The position numbers and the translations under genes were made by a program. Of a stretch of DNA of 50,930 nucleotides, positions 8,301 to 16,927 are shown piece after piece. How positions within the stretch are numbered: the first letter of the stretch is position 1; every line of letters begins with the position of its first letter. This DNA is from Selenomonas sp. Lineage in GTDB: Bacteria > Bacillota > Negativicutes > Selenomonadales > Selenomonadaceae. The notes below the pieces were generated by a model that ran no database searches, had not been told where the DNA came from, and was given only the letters and a program-made list of their open reading frames with translations. Where the stretch lies: the NCBI RefSeq assembly GCF_022771645.1, contig NZ_JALFCU010000052.1, positions 1 through 50,930 on the forward strand. The letters run 5' to 3'.

Positions 8301-10949
8301 TCACATATGCGTTTCCAAGAACGTCGCGAACGCTTCCTGCGGCATGGGCTTGCCGTAGAGGTAGCCCTGCCCGTGTTCGCAGCCGCAGGCGATGAGCATT
8401 TGTTCTTGCTCTTCCGTCTCGATGCCTTCGCAGATGACGGTCATGCCGAGGGCGTGGCCGAGGTCGGTCATGCGTGCGAGGACGGATTTCATGCGGTCGG
8501 AGTTTTCGCTCGCGAGCAGCAGCGAGCGGTCGAGCTTCATGACGTCGAGCGGCAAGGCGTCAAGGAGCGTGAGGTCGCTGTAGCCGCTGCCGAAATCATC
8601 CATGTCGATGCGGAAGCCGAGCTCGTGGAGCGCCGTGACGACGGTCAGCGCGTTCTCGCGCTGCTCGCGGCTCGCGAGGTCGAACGCCGTCTCCGTGAGC
8701 TCGAGCTCGACGCCGTCCGTGCCGTAGCGCGTGACGAGCGCTTCCATGCGCGCGAGGTAGCCCTGCTCCTGCATGTGGTAGCGGCTCTGGTTCACGGAGA
8801 TCGGCACGACGGGCAGGCCGGCCGCGCGCCGCGCCTTCTGGTATTTCATGACATGCTCGAGGTTGTAAAAATCGAGCTCGGAGATGAAGCCGTTGCGCTC
8901 GAAGAGCGGGATGAACTTGCCCGGCGGCAGAAAGCCGAGCTCTTTGCTCTGCCAGCGCACGAGCGCCTCCGCGCCGATGCAACGTTTCGTCTTGAGATCA
9001 TATTTCGGCTGCAGCCAGATCTGGAACTCCTCGCGCTCGGCCGCGACTTGCTGGAGGTTCTCGATCTGGCTTTTTTGCAAGGCCTCCTGCTGCATCTCCT
9101 CGTTGTAGACGCGCACGTCGTCCTCTTCGTCGTGGATGGCGAGGTTCGCCTGCTCGAGCGCCTTGCGGATGTCCATCGGCGGGAAACCGAGCGCGCGGAT
9201 GCCGGCGCGCACGCGGATGTGGACGTTCATCGCGCCGACGGCGATGTACTCCTGCGCCTCCTTGAATGCGCGCACCTCTTCGGCGAGCACCTCGGCGTCC
9301 GCCGTCGCCGCGAGGCAGAGCACGTGGCCGATGCTCGCGTGCGTCGCCGCGAGGCGCGCCCACGGTGCGCGCTCGAGCGCGCGGGCGAATTTCGTCACGA
9401 AGCGCGAAACGGTCTCCTGCCCGTACATGCCCGTGATCGTGTCGACGTTCGGGATGCCGAACGCGACGACGTACCACGCATGGCCGTCCGTGAGCGGCGC
9501 GGCGGCGATCTCCGCTGCGCCGTGCTCGAACCAGCGGTGGCTGTGCAGCCCCGTGTAACTGTCCGTGTCGACGAGCGCCTGGATCTCGTCCGTGTGGCGG
9601 CGCCGCACGCGGATGTAGCGGTAGATGAGCAGCAGGGCGACGACGGCTGCTGCCAGGAGGCCGCCGAGGAAGTAAAACGGATACGCGTAAATGAGCGAGC
9701 GCAGGCTCAGCCTCTTCGCCGCGCCGCCGTCATGCGTCGCGAGGTAATCTTTCAGCACGTTCGGCCCGATGTAGCCGATCTCCTTGTCGAGGATGGGCAG
9801 GAGGGACTGCGCGACGCGCTTCGAGACGCCGATGGATTCCTGCCGCGAGAATACGACCGTGCCGTCGGAGACGATGTCGGGGAACGCGCCCTGCCAGATT
9901 TCGTACTGCGCTGTCTCCTGCCGCAGGAACATGAGGTCGGCCGCGCCCGACTGCACGGCGCGCAGGCCGGCTTCGATGTTCGGATACGTCTGCAGCTGCT
10001 CGTCGGCGTAGCGCGCGCGCAGCACTTCGTCCGTCATGCGGCTGTCAAGGCAGGCGACGACGGGATGCGCGAGGTCACTGCCGCGCCGTTTCACCACCGT
10101 GTAGTAATACGTGTCGAACGGGATCGTCGGCGACAAGCCCTTCGTCTCCGCGTAGCTGATGTCCCAGTCCATGTTGAGGACGATGTCCGCCGTGCCGTCC
10201 GCGATGGCGTGGAACGCCTCCTCATGCGACTCGACGGTCTGGATGTCGACCATGACACCGAGGTCGTACGCGATGCGGTCGGCGAGCTTCCGCACTTCGC
10301 CGGCGAACGCGCCGTTCTCGTCGTAGTACGCATACGGCCGCTCGCGCAGCACGGCGACGGCATGGATCACGGGATGCTGCTGCAAAAATGCGCGCTCGTC
10401 CGCCGTCAAGCGCAGGACGGGAATCGGCGTGCGCTCGCGGTACATCCGCGCGAGGTCGTCGATGAAATGTGGCCGGTTCGCCGCCATGTTGTCGTTCGCC
10501 TGCTCGAGCCGCGCGAACAGCGCGCCGTTCTCCGGCCGCATGACGTAATAGAGCGGCGTGACGAGGTGCTGCGTCTCGATGGACATCATGAGCCCGTGGT
10601 CGCCGTGCGCCGCGCCAAGCGGCAGCCGCGCGTAAATGAACCGGCCTAGGAACGGCGGCGACTGCGGTACGCCGGCGATGGTGTCGATGTCGCCCGCGTC
10701 GAGGCGCGCGACATTTTCTTCCCATGTCCCCGGGACGAATGTCGCATCCATACCCGCATAGCTCGCGAGCGTCTGCATGAAATCCGTTTCCAGGCCGTAG
10801 AAATTCCCTTGCGCATCCTGCGTGATGCCGCCGTCGCCGAGCGGCCGGATGCCGACGCGCAAGACGTCCCGTGCATCCGCATGCAACGCGCCGCCGCACA
10901 GCACGAGCGCGCAGCACACCGCCGCCGCCACCTGTCGAAGTCCCTTCAC
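8301..10949 (-). CDS. Dual solute-binding-domain / degenerate GGDEF / EAL c-di-GMP phosphodiesterase, copy B
   Basis: About 882 aa, same architecture as copy A: signal peptide (ends LHADA), two periplasmic binding modules, one TM helix (around FLGGLLAAAVVALLLIY), a GGDEF-like domain with a destroyed signature (HASIGHVLC), and an EAL domain with EALVR, VNQSR, ELTET, DDFGSGYS, KLDRS, CEGIET and QGYLYGKPM all present. The frame opens at a GTG at 10973, but the GTG at 10949 is preferred: it has GGAG 6 nt upstream and directly begins a normal signal peptide. It is probably an active c-di-GMP phosphodiesterase sensing an unidentified periplasmic solute. It is followed by its own terminator and preceded by the AAA ATPase gene on the same strand. 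Confidence 0.88.
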   Translation of the reverse strand: MKGLRQVAAAVCCALVLCGGALHADARDVLRVGIRPLGDGGITQDAQGNFYGLETDFMQTLASYAGMDATFVPGTWEENVARLDAGDIDTIAGVPQSPPFLGRFIYARLPLGAAHGDHGLMMSIETQHLVTPLYYVMRPENGALFARLEQANDNMAANRPHFIDDLARMYRERTPIPVLRLTADERAFLQQHPVIHAVAVLRERPYAYYDENGAFAGEVRKLADRIAYDLGVMVDIQTVESHEEAFHAIADGTADIVLNMDWDISYAETKGLSPTIPFDTYYYTVVKRRGSDLAHPVVACLDSRMTDEVLRARYADEQLQTYPNIEAGLRAVQSGAADLMFLRQETAQYEIWQGAFPDIVSDGTVVFSRQESIGVSKRVAQSLLPILDKEIGYIGPNVLKDYLATHDGGAAKRLSLRSLIYAYPFYFLGGLLAAAVVALLLIYRYIRVRRRHTDEIQALVDTDSYTGLHSHRWFEHGAAEIAAAPLTDGHAWYVVAFGIPNVDTITGMYGQETVSRFVTKFARALERAPWARLAATHASIGHVLCLAATADAEVLAEEVRAFKEAQEYIAVGAMNVHIRVRAGIRALGFPPMDIRKALEQANLAIHDEEDDVRVYNEEMQQEALQKSQIENLQQVAAEREEFQIWLQPKYDLKTKRCIGAEALVRWQSKELGFLPPGKFIPLFERNGFISELDFYNLEHVMKYQKARRAAGLPVVPISVNQSRYHMQEQGYLARMEALVTRYGTDGVELELTETAFDLASREQRENALTVVTALHELGFRIDMDDFGSGYSDLTLLDALPLDVMKLDRSLLLASENSDRMKSVLARMTDLGHALGMTVICEGIETEEQEQMLIACGCEHGQGYLYGKPMPQEAFATFLETHM

Positions 10950-11027
10950 GAGCGTCTCCGCCTTTCCTGTCACGAGATGTTTGTTCCATTATAGCGTATC
11001 AGGCACAGAAAATCCAGGACGATTTCT

Positions 11028-12440
11028 TTATGGTGCAGCATACAAGTCTGCGAGCGTCACAGCGCGGACCTGTTCGCTTTCCGCCTGCGCAAGAACGCCC
11101 TCCGTGAAGCCGCTCTTCGAAAACAGCAGCCAGCCTGCCGTGTGATAGCGATGGTCGATGAGCCCGTCGCGCATCCGCAGACGGTCGAGCACATTCCGGT
11201 CGATGCGCTCGTTTTTGTATTTACACTCGCCGAGCAGCGCTGTATGCTGCATCTCATCGAGCGCGACGACATCGATATCCGTCTCCTCATGTGCCGCCGG
11301 ATGCGTCCCCCACCACGCGCCGACGCGCGTGAACAAGCCGGGAAACGCGCCCGCCAGTCCCAGCTCGAGCGTAAAGGCGCGGCACATATCCTCAAAGACC
11401 GCGCCCATGTAATCCGAAAGCAGCGGACGCACCGCGTATTCGAAGTACGCCGCTCCGTGTCCCGCCTCGACCGCCGCCATCCCTTTCGGCAAAAAGCGGT
11501 ACCAGAAACGGAACATATGATCGGCAAGCGCGTAACGGACTTTTTTCTTGTTGCGCTCTTCCGTGATGGCGTACGTTTTTTTCACGATCCCCGTCGCAAT
11601 GAGGTTGCGTGCGGCGTGCGCGACGGTCGATGCGTCGAGATGCGTGAGATCCGCGATCTCCGAGAGCTTCGTCCGGCCGCTCGCCACCGCCTCGATGACA
11701 GCGCTGTACGTCGCGATATTGCGGAACTCCTGCGTCAAAAGATTCGCCGGCTCCTCATAAAGATAGCCAGACGGGTCAAAAAACAGCTCGACGAGATTGT
11801 CCGCGAGCGGCCGCCGGTCGTCCAAGAGCGCGAGATATTTCGCAATGCCGCCCGTCACGCCATAGCAAAGCGCCTGTTCCTCGCGTGAATACGACGGCAC
11901 GAATGCCGCCGCCTCCCGATAGGAGAACGGTTGCACGCGCATCTGCATCGAGCGCCGTCCGAAGAGCGGGCTCTTCTCGCCGAGGACCTCGTTCTCCATG
12001 AAGCTGATGGACGAGCCGCAGAGCACAAGCATCATGCGTCCAGATGACCATGAGAGATCGATCGTCTTCTGCAAGACCGACAGCAGCGACGGCTCCTGCT
12101 CCACGAGGTATGGCAGCTCGTCGATGACGAAAACGACGCGCTCTTCCGCACACCGCCGCCCGAGAAACGCAAACAGTTCCTCGTAGGACGCGAAGCGCGC
12201 GCCGGCGAGCTCCGGCGCCAGTGCCTCGAGCACACACGCGCCCAACAGTTCCAGATTTCGCTGTGCCCCGCTGCGGATCGCCATATAATACACGCAACGC
12301 TTCCCGTCGGCAAAATGCTGCAAGAGCGTCGACTTCCCCACACGCCGCCGGCCATACATCACGAGCATCTGGAAACCGTCTTTCTCGTACAGCCGTTCCA
12401 GCGCCGCGAGCTCCTTTTCTCGTCCGATGAATCGCTCCAT
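11028..12440 (-). CDS. AAA ATPase with C-terminal DUF234/PD-(D/E)XK-like domain
   Basis: A 470-aa protein beginning MERFIGREKELAALERLY. Walker A is YGRRRVGKST (about 30-39), Walker B is VVFVIDELPYL, and a winged-helix-like segment follows (KLSEIADLTHLDASTVAHAARNL). The C-terminus resembles DUF234, with a possible nuclease-type core ETDIDVVALD ... GECKYKN. Such ATPases are common in archaea and anaerobic bacteria and are often mobile or toxin-linked, but their role is not established. The ATG at 12440 is chosen over an upstream GTG at 12443; GGGAGG precedes both. It stands alone between two c-di-GMP genes and is probably an insertion into the tandem array. An AT-rich stretch with repeated TTTCAATGAA-like units lies just upstream (12470-12510). 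Confidence 0.85.
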   Translation of the reverse strand: MERFIGREKELAALERLYEKDGFQMLVMYGRRRVGKSTLLQHFADGKRCVYYMAIRSGAQRNLELLGACVLEALAPELAGARFASYEELFAFLGRRCAEERVVFVIDELPYLVEQEPSLLSVLQKTIDLSWSSGRMMLVLCGSSISFMENEVLGEKSPLFGRRSMQMRVQPFSYREAAAFVPSYSREEQALCYGVTGGIAKYLALLDDRRPLADNLVELFFDPSGYLYEEPANLLTQEFRNIATYSAVIEAVASGRTKLSEIADLTHLDASTVAHAARNLIATGIVKKTYAITEERNKKKVRYALADHMFRFWYRFLPKGMAAVEAGHGAAYFEYAVRPLLSDYMGAVFEDMCRAFTLELGLAGAFPGLFTRVGAWWGTHPAAHEETDIDVVALDEMQHTALLGECKYKNERIDRNVLDRLRMRDGLIDHRYHTAGWLLFSKSGFTEGVLAQAESEQVRAVTLADLYAAP

Positions 12441-12551
12441 CACATCACGCCCTCCCGCAAAATTTTATTGAATCGTATTTCAATGAATTGTATTTCAATG
12501 AAATCATATCACAAATTCCTTTCCGCGTCATGCCCCTCCTTTTTGCACAAA
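12441..12551. other. Intergenic: AT-rich short repeats
   Basis: This gap upstream of the ATPase gene contains the word ATTTCAATGAA twice in near tandem (about 12476-12502), plus related fragments, in otherwise GC-rich DNA. It may hold the ATPase promoter. I see no gene in it. Confidence 0.4.
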
Positions 12552-12593
12552 AACGGGCTGCGCCCGGGGAAATGTCCCGAGGTGCAGCCCGTT
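12552..12593 (-). terminator. Rho-independent terminator downstream of EAL copy C
   Basis: A 10-bp outer stem (12552-12561 with 12584-12593) with an inner CGGG/CCCG stem, followed on the minus strand by GTTTTTG. It lies about 245 nt beyond the stop of EAL copy C, so it would end a long 3' UTR or a separate transcript. Confidence 0.75.
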
Positions 12594-12837
12594 GTGTGAT
12601 TGCGTGTAATTCTGTGCGTCAGCGCATCAGAGCAGGAAGTCGACGCGACCTCCAGCCACAGCCGGCGAGCTGCTCGGGCTGCCGGGGAAACTGGTGGAGG
12701 ATCGGCAGTGAGGGGGCTCGTGCAACTCCGCATGGTTACATCTGTTGCGAACCTGCTGTATGCGTTACGGTCGGCAATTTTATGGCACCATTCCAATACC
12801 TGCAACAGTCCCTTGTTATCTCTATTCATCCAACCTT
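12594..12837 (-). other. Structured intergenic segment of unknown identity
   Basis: No convincing gene. The segment holds several local inverted repeats: CAGCC-CGAGC with GCTCGGGCTG (about 12658-12681), CTGCCG with CGGCAG (about 12679-12707), and GCAAC with GTTGC (about 12722-12748). It sits between the stop of EAL copy C and a good terminator, so it would be transcribed as a 3' UTR. Overlapping ORFs on both strands start and end in unrelated features and lack ribosome sites, so I do not call them. Confidence 0.35.
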
Positions 12838-15690
12838 TCACGCATGTTCCCGCAGGAACGCTTCGTAGTCCGCGCGGCGCATGGGCTTGCCGTAGAGGTA
12901 GCCTTGGCCGTATTCGCAGCCGCAGGAGATGAGCATCTGCTCTTGCTCCTCCGTCTCGATGCCTTCGCAGATGACGTGCATGTCGAGCGCGTGGCCGAGG
13001 GCGATCATCTGCTCGAGGACGATGCGCATGCGACCGGAGCCCTCCGAGGCGAGCAGCAGCGAGCGGTCGATCTTCATGACGTCGAGCGGAAGCTGGTTCA
13101 GGAGAGCGAGGTCGCTGTAGCCGCTACCGAAATCGTCCATGTCGATGGAGAATCCCATGCCCCGGAGCGACTCGACGACGTCGATGGAATGCGCGCGCAT
13201 CGCTTCGCCGAGCACGTCGAACGCCGTCTCTGTGAGTTCGAGCTCGACGCCCGTCGTGCCGTACTCGGCAACAAGCTTGCGCACGCGCTCGATGTAGTCC
13301 TCCTCGCGCATGTGCTGGCGCGACTGGTTGACGGAAATCGGGAGCACGGGGAGTCCTTTCCCGGGCGCTTCGCGCTGGAACTGCATGACATGCTCGAGGT
13401 TGTAAAAATCGAGCTGCGAGATGAAGCCGTTGCCCTCGAAGAGCGGGATGAATTTCCCCGGCGGCAGGAAGCCGAGCTCCTTGCTCTCCCAGCGCACGAG
13501 CGCTTCCGCGCCGATGCAGCGCTTCGTCTTGAGCTCGTATTTCGGCTGGTACCAGACGTGGAACTCGCGCCGCGCGAGCGCGTCCTCCTGGATGCTCTCC
13601 ATGCGGCTCATGAGCAGCGTCTCGCGCTGGAGCTTGCTGTTGAAAATGCCGACGGGGCGCGCGCCGTGCGCGGCGAGCGACGCGTTGTTCATCGCGGTCT
13701 TGAGGTCCATGGGCGGGTCGCCGACGTAGCAGACGCCGGCTTCCAAGGGGATGCGCACGAGCATGCGGCCGACGCGCTGCGCGTCGTGCTTGCGCAGCAT
13801 CTCGCGGAGCGCCGGGACGAGCACGGCCTCCTCTGCGCGCACGAGCGCGAAGACCTCGGCGGACGACGTGCGCGTGCCGACGTGGACGGCCCACGGCGCG
13901 AGCTCCATGTCGCGGCCGAGCTCGCGGCAGACGGCGGCGAGGACTTCGCGGCCATACGTGCCGGCGATGATGTCCGGGCGCATGGCGTGGACGGCGACGG
14001 CCGCGAGGTACGGGTCTTTGCCGCCCTTGCTCACGGTGACGATGGGCGAGCCGACGCGCTCGATCCACGCGAGGTTGTGGAGCTCCGTCGCCGGGTCGCG
14101 GTCGATGATGTCCTGGAGATGCGCCTCCGTGCGCTTTTTCATCCGACGGTAGCGCCAGAACGACAGCGCGATGACGAGCGCGACGATGCCCGCGCCGAAA
14201 AAGAAGTACTGCGGATAGTTGTAGAAATACGCGCCGATGGACTGGTTCTTCAGGAACTTTTGCCGTTCCTCGGCGATCGCGCCGTTCGCGACCTCCTGCC
14301 CCATGTGCGCGATTTCCTTGTCGAGCGCGGAGAGCAGCGCCGGGTCGGCGTCCTGCGGCATCGTCATGGCCGTGCGCGTCGTGAACGCGACCGTGCCATT
14401 CGCGATGAGGCCGGGGAACTGGCCGGCGAACGTCTCGTACTGCGCCGTTTCCTGCCGCAGATACGCGGCATCGGCCTTGCCATCCGCAACGGCCTGCAGC
14501 GTATCCTCCACGGAGTCATAGTGCTGCAGCTGGTCTTTGTCAAAATGCTTTGCGAGCGTCGTATCGCCGATGCGCGCGCTCCAGTAAGCGACCATCGGAT
14601 GCTCCGGCTTGCCGCTGCGGCGCGTGACCTCCGTAAAATACGACGTCATGTACGGCGCTGTCTGCTTGTAGTCGTGCGTGACGGCCCATCCGGGGCTCCA
14701 GCGCGAGTTCAGCAGCACGTCGGCCGTGCCGTCCGCGAGCGCGGCGTACGCGTCCTCGGCACTCGCGACGGGGACAATCTCGATCGTGACGCCGAGGTCG
14801 GCACTCACGCGGTCGACGATGGCACGCAGGCCGCCCGCGAACTCGCCGTTGCCGTCCATGTACGAATACGGCCGCTCGTTCACGATGGCAGCGAAATGGA
14901 GCGTCGGATGCTCCTCGAGATAGCGGCGCTCCCGATGGTCGAGCATGAGCGCTTCGCCGCCCGTGTTGATGTGGTAAAGGTCGTACAAATCAGCGTACAG
15001 CATCGGCCGCGCCATGGCGAGGCGCGAGGCCGCGCTGTTCAAGCGGTCGAGCAGTTCCTGGTTGCCTTTTTTCACGACGAAATACACGGGGTCGGCCTGG
15101 AGCGCCGCGGCCGGCTGCAGGCTCTTCGGCATCGCCGTGTCGAGCGAGCAGCCGTCGATGCGGCCGGCCGCGTACGCCGCCGCGAGCGCCTTGCGGTCCT
15201 CGTACTCCTGGAGCGTGTACGGGAAGCCCTCGGCCGCGAGCACCATGCCGAGGTACGGGCTCGTGTACTGGTCGCGGATGACGCCGATGCGGAGCGGCGT
15301 CGTGCGATCCGCGCGGTCGAACATCTGCGTGCCGCCGCGCAGGTACAGCATGGACTTTGACGTGCTCATCGGGATGCGGCCGTAGTCGAAGAACGCATGG
15401 CGCGCCGGCAGGTCCGTGATGTTCGCGATGACGTCGATCTCGCCCGACTGCAGGCGCGCGAGGTTCTCCTGCCACGACGCCGAGACGTAGACGGCCTTCA
15501 TGCCCGCGTAGTTCGCGAGGATGGCCATGTAGTCCTGGTTGAGGTCGCGCGCGCCGTCGACGGGGTCGGCGAGCACGGGCAGCACGTTGACGCCGATGCG
15601 CAGCTCCGCCGCCTGCGCTGTCCCTGCGAAAAAGAAAGCGACGCCCGTACACACGAGCGCCGCTGCTGTCTTCCAAGTAAAGTCACGCAT
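12838..15690 (-). CDS. Dual solute-binding-domain / degenerate GGDEF / EAL c-di-GMP phosphodiesterase, copy C
   Basis: A 950-aa member of the same family: signal peptide (MRDFTWKTAAALVCTG... ending AQAA), two periplasmic binding modules with a longer linker than copy A (around MLYADLYDLYHINTGG), a TM helix (YFFFGAGIVALVIALSFW), a degenerate GGDEF (RTSSAEVFALV) and a complete EAL active site (EALVRW, VNQSR, ELTET, DDFGSGYS, KIDRS, CEGIET, QGYLYGKPM). The ATG at 15690 is chosen because AGGAG lies 8 nt upstream; the upstream in-frame start at 15735 lacks one. It is expected to lower c-di-GMP in response to a periplasmic ligand. Its longer N-terminal half makes it the probable closest relative of the pseudogene copy. 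Confidence 0.88.
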   Translation of the reverse strand: MRDFTWKTAAALVCTGVAFFFAGTAQAAELRIGVNVLPVLADPVDGARDLNQDYMAILANYAGMKAVYVSASWQENLARLQSGEIDVIANITDLPARHAFFDYGRIPMSTSKSMLYLRGGTQMFDRADRTTPLRIGVIRDQYTSPYLGMVLAAEGFPYTLQEYEDRKALAAAYAAGRIDGCSLDTAMPKSLQPAAALQADPVYFVVKKGNQELLDRLNSAASRLAMARPMLYADLYDLYHINTGGEALMLDHRERRYLEEHPTLHFAAIVNERPYSYMDGNGEFAGGLRAIVDRVSADLGVTIEIVPVASAEDAYAALADGTADVLLNSRWSPGWAVTHDYKQTAPYMTSYFTEVTRRSGKPEHPMVAYWSARIGDTTLAKHFDKDQLQHYDSVEDTLQAVADGKADAAYLRQETAQYETFAGQFPGLIANGTVAFTTRTAMTMPQDADPALLSALDKEIAHMGQEVANGAIAEERQKFLKNQSIGAYFYNYPQYFFFGAGIVALVIALSFWRYRRMKKRTEAHLQDIIDRDPATELHNLAWIERVGSPIVTVSKGGKDPYLAAVAVHAMRPDIIAGTYGREVLAAVCRELGRDMELAPWAVHVGTRTSSAEVFALVRAEEAVLVPALREMLRKHDAQRVGRMLVRIPLEAGVCYVGDPPMDLKTAMNNASLAAHGARPVGIFNSKLQRETLLMSRMESIQEDALARREFHVWYQPKYELKTKRCIGAEALVRWESKELGFLPPGKFIPLFEGNGFISQLDFYNLEHVMQFQREAPGKGLPVLPISVNQSRQHMREEDYIERVRKLVAEYGTTGVELELTETAFDVLGEAMRAHSIDVVESLRGMGFSIDMDDFGSGYSDLALLNQLPLDVMKIDRSLLLASEGSGRMRIVLEQMIALGHALDMHVICEGIETEEQEQMLISCGCEYGQGYLYGKPMRRADYEAFLREHA

Positions 15691-15808
15691 AGGGAACGCT
15701 CCTATCCTTGGCGTGCGGCAGAGCGTCCGCCACACGCACGTTTCCTTTACGTCCTATCTTATCAGATATGCGAAGATTTTGCTTGTTTTTTCTATAAAAA
15801 TTTGCTTG

Positions 15809-15829
15809 CTTTGATGTTTTCTATCAAAG
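15809..15829 (-). terminator. Weak hairpin after aroF
   Basis: A 7-bp AT-rich stem (CTTTGAT with ATCAAAG) 9 nt downstream of the aroF stop. On the minus strand a T5 run follows about 8 nt later. It is a plausible but weak terminator. Confidence 0.4.
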
Positions 15830-15837
15830 GGCGCGGT

Positions 15838-16872
15838 TTATTCCGCTTCCATCGGCTCGATGCCTTCGGATTTCATGAAGGCAGACAGCTTTTTCACGCC
15901 GTCCATGACGCGCTGGAAATGTTCCGGCGTCAGCGACTGCGGGCCATCGGAGAGCGCTTTCTCCGGCTGCGGGTGCATCTCGATCATGAGGCCGTCCGCG
16001 CCAGACGCGATGGCAGCGAACGCCATCGGCTGCACCATGCGCCATTTGCCCGTGCCGTGCGACGGGTCGACGATGATCGGCAGGTGCGACAGGTGCTTGA
16101 TGGCCGCGACGGCCGAGAGATCGAGCGTATTGCGCGTGTACGTCTCGTACGTGCGGATGCCGCGCTCGCAGAACACGACATTCGGGTTGCCTTCGTTCAT
16201 GATGTACTCGGCGGCGTTCAGCCACTCGTTCAGCGTCGCCGCGAGGCCGCGCTTGAGGAGCACCGGCTTGCCCGCTTTGCCGACGGCTTTCAGCAGGCCG
16301 AAATTCTGCATGTTGCGCGCACCGACCTGCAGCATGTCCGCATACGCCGCGACGCGGTCGACGGCCTCGACCGTCGTGACTTCCGTGACGACGCGCAGGC
16401 CCGTCCGCTCGCGCGCCTCGGCGAGGTACTTCAGGCCCTGCTCTTCGAGGCCCTGGAATGAATACGGGCTCGTGCGCGGCTTGTACGCGCCGCCGCGCAA
16501 GAACTGCGCGCCCGATTTTTTCACGATGTCGGCCGCCTCGAACAGCTGCTCGCGCGACTCGACGGCGCACGGGCCGCTCATGACGACGGGCGTGCCATCG
16601 CCGATCTTCACGCCCGCGACGTCGATGACGCTCGACTGCGGATGGAACTCGCGGCTCGCCAGCTTGTAGCTCTTCGAGATCGCAACCGTCGTCTCGACGC
16701 CCTTCATCGACTCGAACGTCACATCGCCGAGCTTCCGCTTGTCGCCGATGACGCCGACGATGCGCTGATCCGTGCCCTCCATGACCTTCGCTTCGAGGCC
16801 TTTTTCGTGGATGACGTTGATGACAGCTTTGATGTTTTCGGCCGTTGCGCCGGGATCCATGATGATGACCAT
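15838..16872 (-). CDS. aroF: 3-deoxy-7-phosphoheptulonate (DAHP) synthase, class I-beta with N-terminal ferredoxin-like domain
   Basis: A 344-aa DAHP synthase condensing phosphoenolpyruvate and erythrose 4-phosphate, the first step of the shikimate pathway. Residues 1-70 form the small ferredoxin-like regulatory domain (MVIIMDPGATAENIKAVI ... RIVGVIGDKRKL). The catalytic TIM barrel follows with GPCAVESREQ, LRGGAYKPRTSPYSFQG, KRGL, CERGIRTYE, DPSHGTGKW and EMHPQPEKALSDGPQS, the expected PEP and metal residues. Length is normal for the AroF/AroG-type beta subfamily. The ATG at 16872 has AGAGGT upstream. It lies downstream of pheA and a PcfJ-like gene on the same strand, suggesting co-transcription of aromatic biosynthesis genes. 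Confidence 0.95.
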   Translation of the reverse strand: MVIIMDPGATAENIKAVINVIHEKGLEAKVMEGTDQRIVGVIGDKRKLGDVTFESMKGVETTVAISKSYKLASREFHPQSSVIDVAGVKIGDGTPVVMSGPCAVESREQLFEAADIVKKSGAQFLRGGAYKPRTSPYSFQGLEEQGLKYLAEARERTGLRVVTEVTTVEAVDRVAAYADMLQVGARNMQNFGLLKAVGKAGKPVLLKRGLAATLNEWLNAAEYIMNEGNPNVVFCERGIRTYETYTRNTLDLSAVAAIKHLSHLPIIVDPSHGTGKWRMVQPMAFAAIASGADGLMIEMHPQPEKALSDGPQSLTPEHFQRVMDGVKKLSAFMKSEGIEPMEAE

Positions 16873-16927
16873 AGGACAACCTCTTTCTTATGTATTCTGT
16901 ATTATTTCTTTGTTGCGAAAAATATTA

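Noticed and set aside
12600..12780. Cobalamin-riboswitch-like words (GGGGAAACTGGTGG) in the intergenic segment
   Set aside because: The conserved GCCACTG and AGCCAGGAGACC elements are absent, and no cobalamin gene follows in the right orientation.
12509..12932. Overlapping 110-aa ORFs on both strands of the gap
   Set aside because: Neither has a ribosome site or recognisable domain; both run across a terminator or into the EAL gene, so they look like chance frames.
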